Shown piece after piece: positions 5,610 to 6,848 of a stretch of 6,848 nt of DNA. The position numbers were made by a program, and so were the translations under genes. Origin of the DNA: Delftia sp. PS-11 (lineage in GTDB: Bacteria > Pseudomonadota > Gammaproteobacteria > Burkholderiales > Burkholderiaceae_C). The notes beneath the pieces are model-generated. The model made no database searches and was not told where the DNA came from. It worked only from the letters and a program-made list of their open reading frames with translations. The DNA lies in the NCBI RefSeq assembly GCF_029870285.1, contig NZ_JACSYA010000059.1, positions 1 through 6,848 on the forward strand. The letters are read 5' to 3'. Every line of letters starts with the position of its first letter. Within the stretch, counting starts at the first letter, position 1.

Positions 5610-6560
5610 ATGTCAAGCCTTGATCACGCGAAGCATTTGAAAGATTTTTGTCTGGATTGGCGCGTGGCAGCCTGCGCGTTCACGATTGCGACGGGCATAG
5701 CGTTCTTTGTCTTCACTGACTCATCCCCTCAGGAGCCCCCATCAGTGAGCACTGCGTTGCCGCCTTCTTCCATGCCTGAGCCACCAGTTCCTGCGGTTCC
5801 AGCTCAAGCGCTCGCGCCGTCTCCATCTGTTCCCAGCCGGTCTTTTCCCGCAGAGCCATCTGTGCCAGTAGTGCCAAAGCGTGTCAAAGCCTTTCCTTCC
5901 GTCGTTGTGGATGCATCTGCCGAGGTTTTGTACAACCGGCTTGCCCATGTTGAGATCACGCTGGACCATGCTGGTGAGGTGGCAAAGCTCAACAGGGCAC
6001 TGGAGCCTTGCTGGACGGCATACATCTACGAGCGCATGGCGCTGCTGGTTCCACCTGATTCCGATCCCAAAGGGCACGCAATGGCGCAGCGGCTGGCCCG
6101 TGAGCAGAGAGCCAGCGTGCGCCCTGCTTGTGGCGCACTTCCAAAAGATGCGTATGTCAAAGCGGATGAATGGACAGCCCGGCTGGCGGCGCAGGGCGAC
6201 CCACAAAGCATGAAAGATTATGGCGTGGCCTACTGGACCCGTGATCTCGAACACGTGATGGATGATCCTGAGCGCCTTGCCGAATTCCGGCGCACCACTC
6301 TGACGTACCTGAATGCCTTGATCGACCAAGGCTACGCCGATGCGATGATTTCCATGGCATCCATCAGGCAGAACTCCACATGGGGCGAGCCACGGCCTGC
6401 CGAAGTATGGGCCTACATTTATGCGGATGCCAAAGCCAGCGGCAATGTGTCCTCACAAGCCAATTTGCTTGAGCGCATGGATCAGATGGTGCCGCCGGAA
6501 GGCCGCCAACAGGCGAGGGATATGGCCCAGGAGTTGCTGAGGAGATGCTGTGGTGGCTAG
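5610..6560 (+). CDS. Membrane-anchored proline-rich protein with Sel1-like C-terminal region, function unknown
   Basis: A 316-residue protein I cannot assign to a named family. One hydrophobic segment (about 18-36) follows a short N-terminus and should act as an uncleaved membrane anchor, leaving the rest in the periplasm. Residues 39-90 are rich in Pro, Ser, Ala and Val, a likely flexible spacer. The C-terminal half (about 100-316) is mostly helical. RLAAQGDPQSMKDYGVAYW (191-209), ALIDQGYADAMISMASI (236-252) and AYIYADAKASGNVSSQANLL (268-287) resemble Sel1-type helix pairs, though the resemblance is distant. Cys134 and Cys174 could form a disulfide. An in-frame stop at 5577 and no start codon between make ATG 5610 the first choice, though it has no clear ribosome site. 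GC is lower than in the genes before it (for example 33/60 in 6421-6480 against 47/60 in 4801-4860), which suggests an accessory origin. It overlaps the next gene by eight bases. Confidence 0.78.
   Translation: MSSLDHAKHLKDFCLDWRVAACAFTIATGIAFFVFTDSSPQEPPSVSTALPPSSMPEPPVPAVPAQALAPSPSVPSRSFPAEPSVPVVPKRVKAFPSVVVDASAEVLYNRLAHVEITLDHAGEVAKLNRALEPCWTAYIYERMALLVPPDSDPKGHAMAQRLAREQRASVRPACGALPKDAYVKADEWTARLAAQGDPQSMKDYGVAYWTRDLEHVMDDPERLAEFRRTTLTYLNALIDQGYADAMISMASIRQNSTWGEPRPAEVWAYIYADAKASGNVSSQANLLERMDQMVPPEGRQQARDMAQELLRRCCGG
6539..6544 (+). promoter_or_regulatory. Ribosome binding site inside the 5610 gene that sets the GTG start of the next gene
   Basis: GAGGAG lies eight bases before GTG at 6553 and five before the adjacent in-frame GTG at 6550. 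An ATG at 6545 touches the GAGGAG directly, too close to be used, and opens a frame that closes at 6775. Placing this site in the end of the upstream gene predicts translational coupling. Confidence 0.7.
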
Positions 6561-6848
6561 TCAAGAAACACACTCCTCACTGTGTCCTCCTAAAACGTGG
6601 CGCTCTGTGGTCATCATCGCGCTTGCTGCCTTCCTCATCGCTGCAAGCTGGCGAGGCGTATTTGATACCCAGGAAGATCCGCGTGCGTGGAGTAAGTCTC
6701 AGATCACTCGATTCGTTGTGGGCACGGTCAACGCATCGTTATTTACGAAACAGTGGCAGCCTGGGGATACAGTGACCATCTGTCAAGCTGGATCCAGCAG
6801 ATGCATTTTGGTGGCTTACCTCAACATCATGTCTCACGAGGCTTGGGC
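6553..6848 (+). CDS. Small membrane-anchored protein of unknown function (C-terminus cut by window edge)
   Basis: A GTG-started frame runs open to the window end, giving 98 residues. It begins eight bases before the stop of the upstream gene and is preceded by GAGGAG. Residues 18-33 (SVVIIALAAFLIAASW), after a basic KTWR, form one membrane segment with the same N-in topology as the upstream protein. The periplasmic part seen has DPRAWSKSQITRFVVG (42-57) and a likely beta-hairpin, DTVTICQAGSSRCILVAYL (72-90), with two cysteines seven residues apart that could pair as a disulfide. I recognise no family. GC is low for the window (30/60 in 6661-6720). The shared anchor layout and tight coupling suggest it works with the upstream protein at the inner membrane. 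The in-frame GTG at 6550 is an alternative start. Confidence 0.72.
   Translation, partial: MASQETHSSLCPPKTWRSVVIIALAAFLIAASWRGVFDTQEDPRAWSKSQITRFVVGTVNASLFTKQWQPGDTVTICQAGSSRCILVAYLNIMSHEAW

Noticed and set aside
6545..6775. A 76-codon frame starting at ATG 6545
   Set aside because: The ATG touches the GAGGAG ribosome site, so spacing is wrong. The GTG-started frame at 6553 has proper spacing, a clean membrane segment, and stays open to the window end.

Overview
The window is high-GC DNA that reads like the chromosome of a betaproteobacterium, most likely a member of the Comamonadaceae (Comamonas, Delftia or Acidovorax type). That placement rests on codon use, protein style and gene neighbourhood, with no rRNA or other marker to confirm it. 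There are eight protein-coding genes: four on the minus strand (1-3745), then four on the plus strand (3914-6848). The first and last genes run off the window. No tRNA, rRNA, insertion sequence or CRISPR array was seen, and no gene-free stretch exceeds about 205 bases.

Minus-strand block, in transcription order: a small exported EF-hand protein (3745-3404), an FAD-linked 2-hydroxyacid dehydrogenase of the GlcD/D-lactate dehydrogenase type (3312-1888), a TetR-family repressor (1838-1200), and a DUF993 protein of the dihydrodipicolinate-synthase-like TIM-barrel group (1017 to the window edge). The clearest regulatory signal in the window is here. An identical 19-base sequence holding the dyad ATTAAC-N6-GTTAAT occurs twice, once just before the tetR start codon and once at the promoter of the DUF993 gene, where it overlaps the -10 element of a near-consensus sigma-70 promoter. 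This looks like a self-regulated TetR switch whose target is the DUF993 enzyme.

Divergent plus-strand block: a PduO-type ATP:cob(I)alamin adenosyltransferase (3914-4486) is followed 14 bases later by a LysR-type regulator (4501-5406), probably as one transcript.

From about 5407 onward the character changes. A 203-base intergenic region holds a hairpin after lysR, a second small dyad, a direct repeat and a Fur-box-like dyad next to a -10 element. Then come two overlapping genes of clearly lower GC: a membrane-anchored, proline-rich protein with a Sel1-like C-terminal region (5610-6560), and a translationally coupled small protein with one N-terminal membrane segment, started by GTG and cut by the window end (6553-6848). 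This pair is the least explained part of the window and looks accessory.
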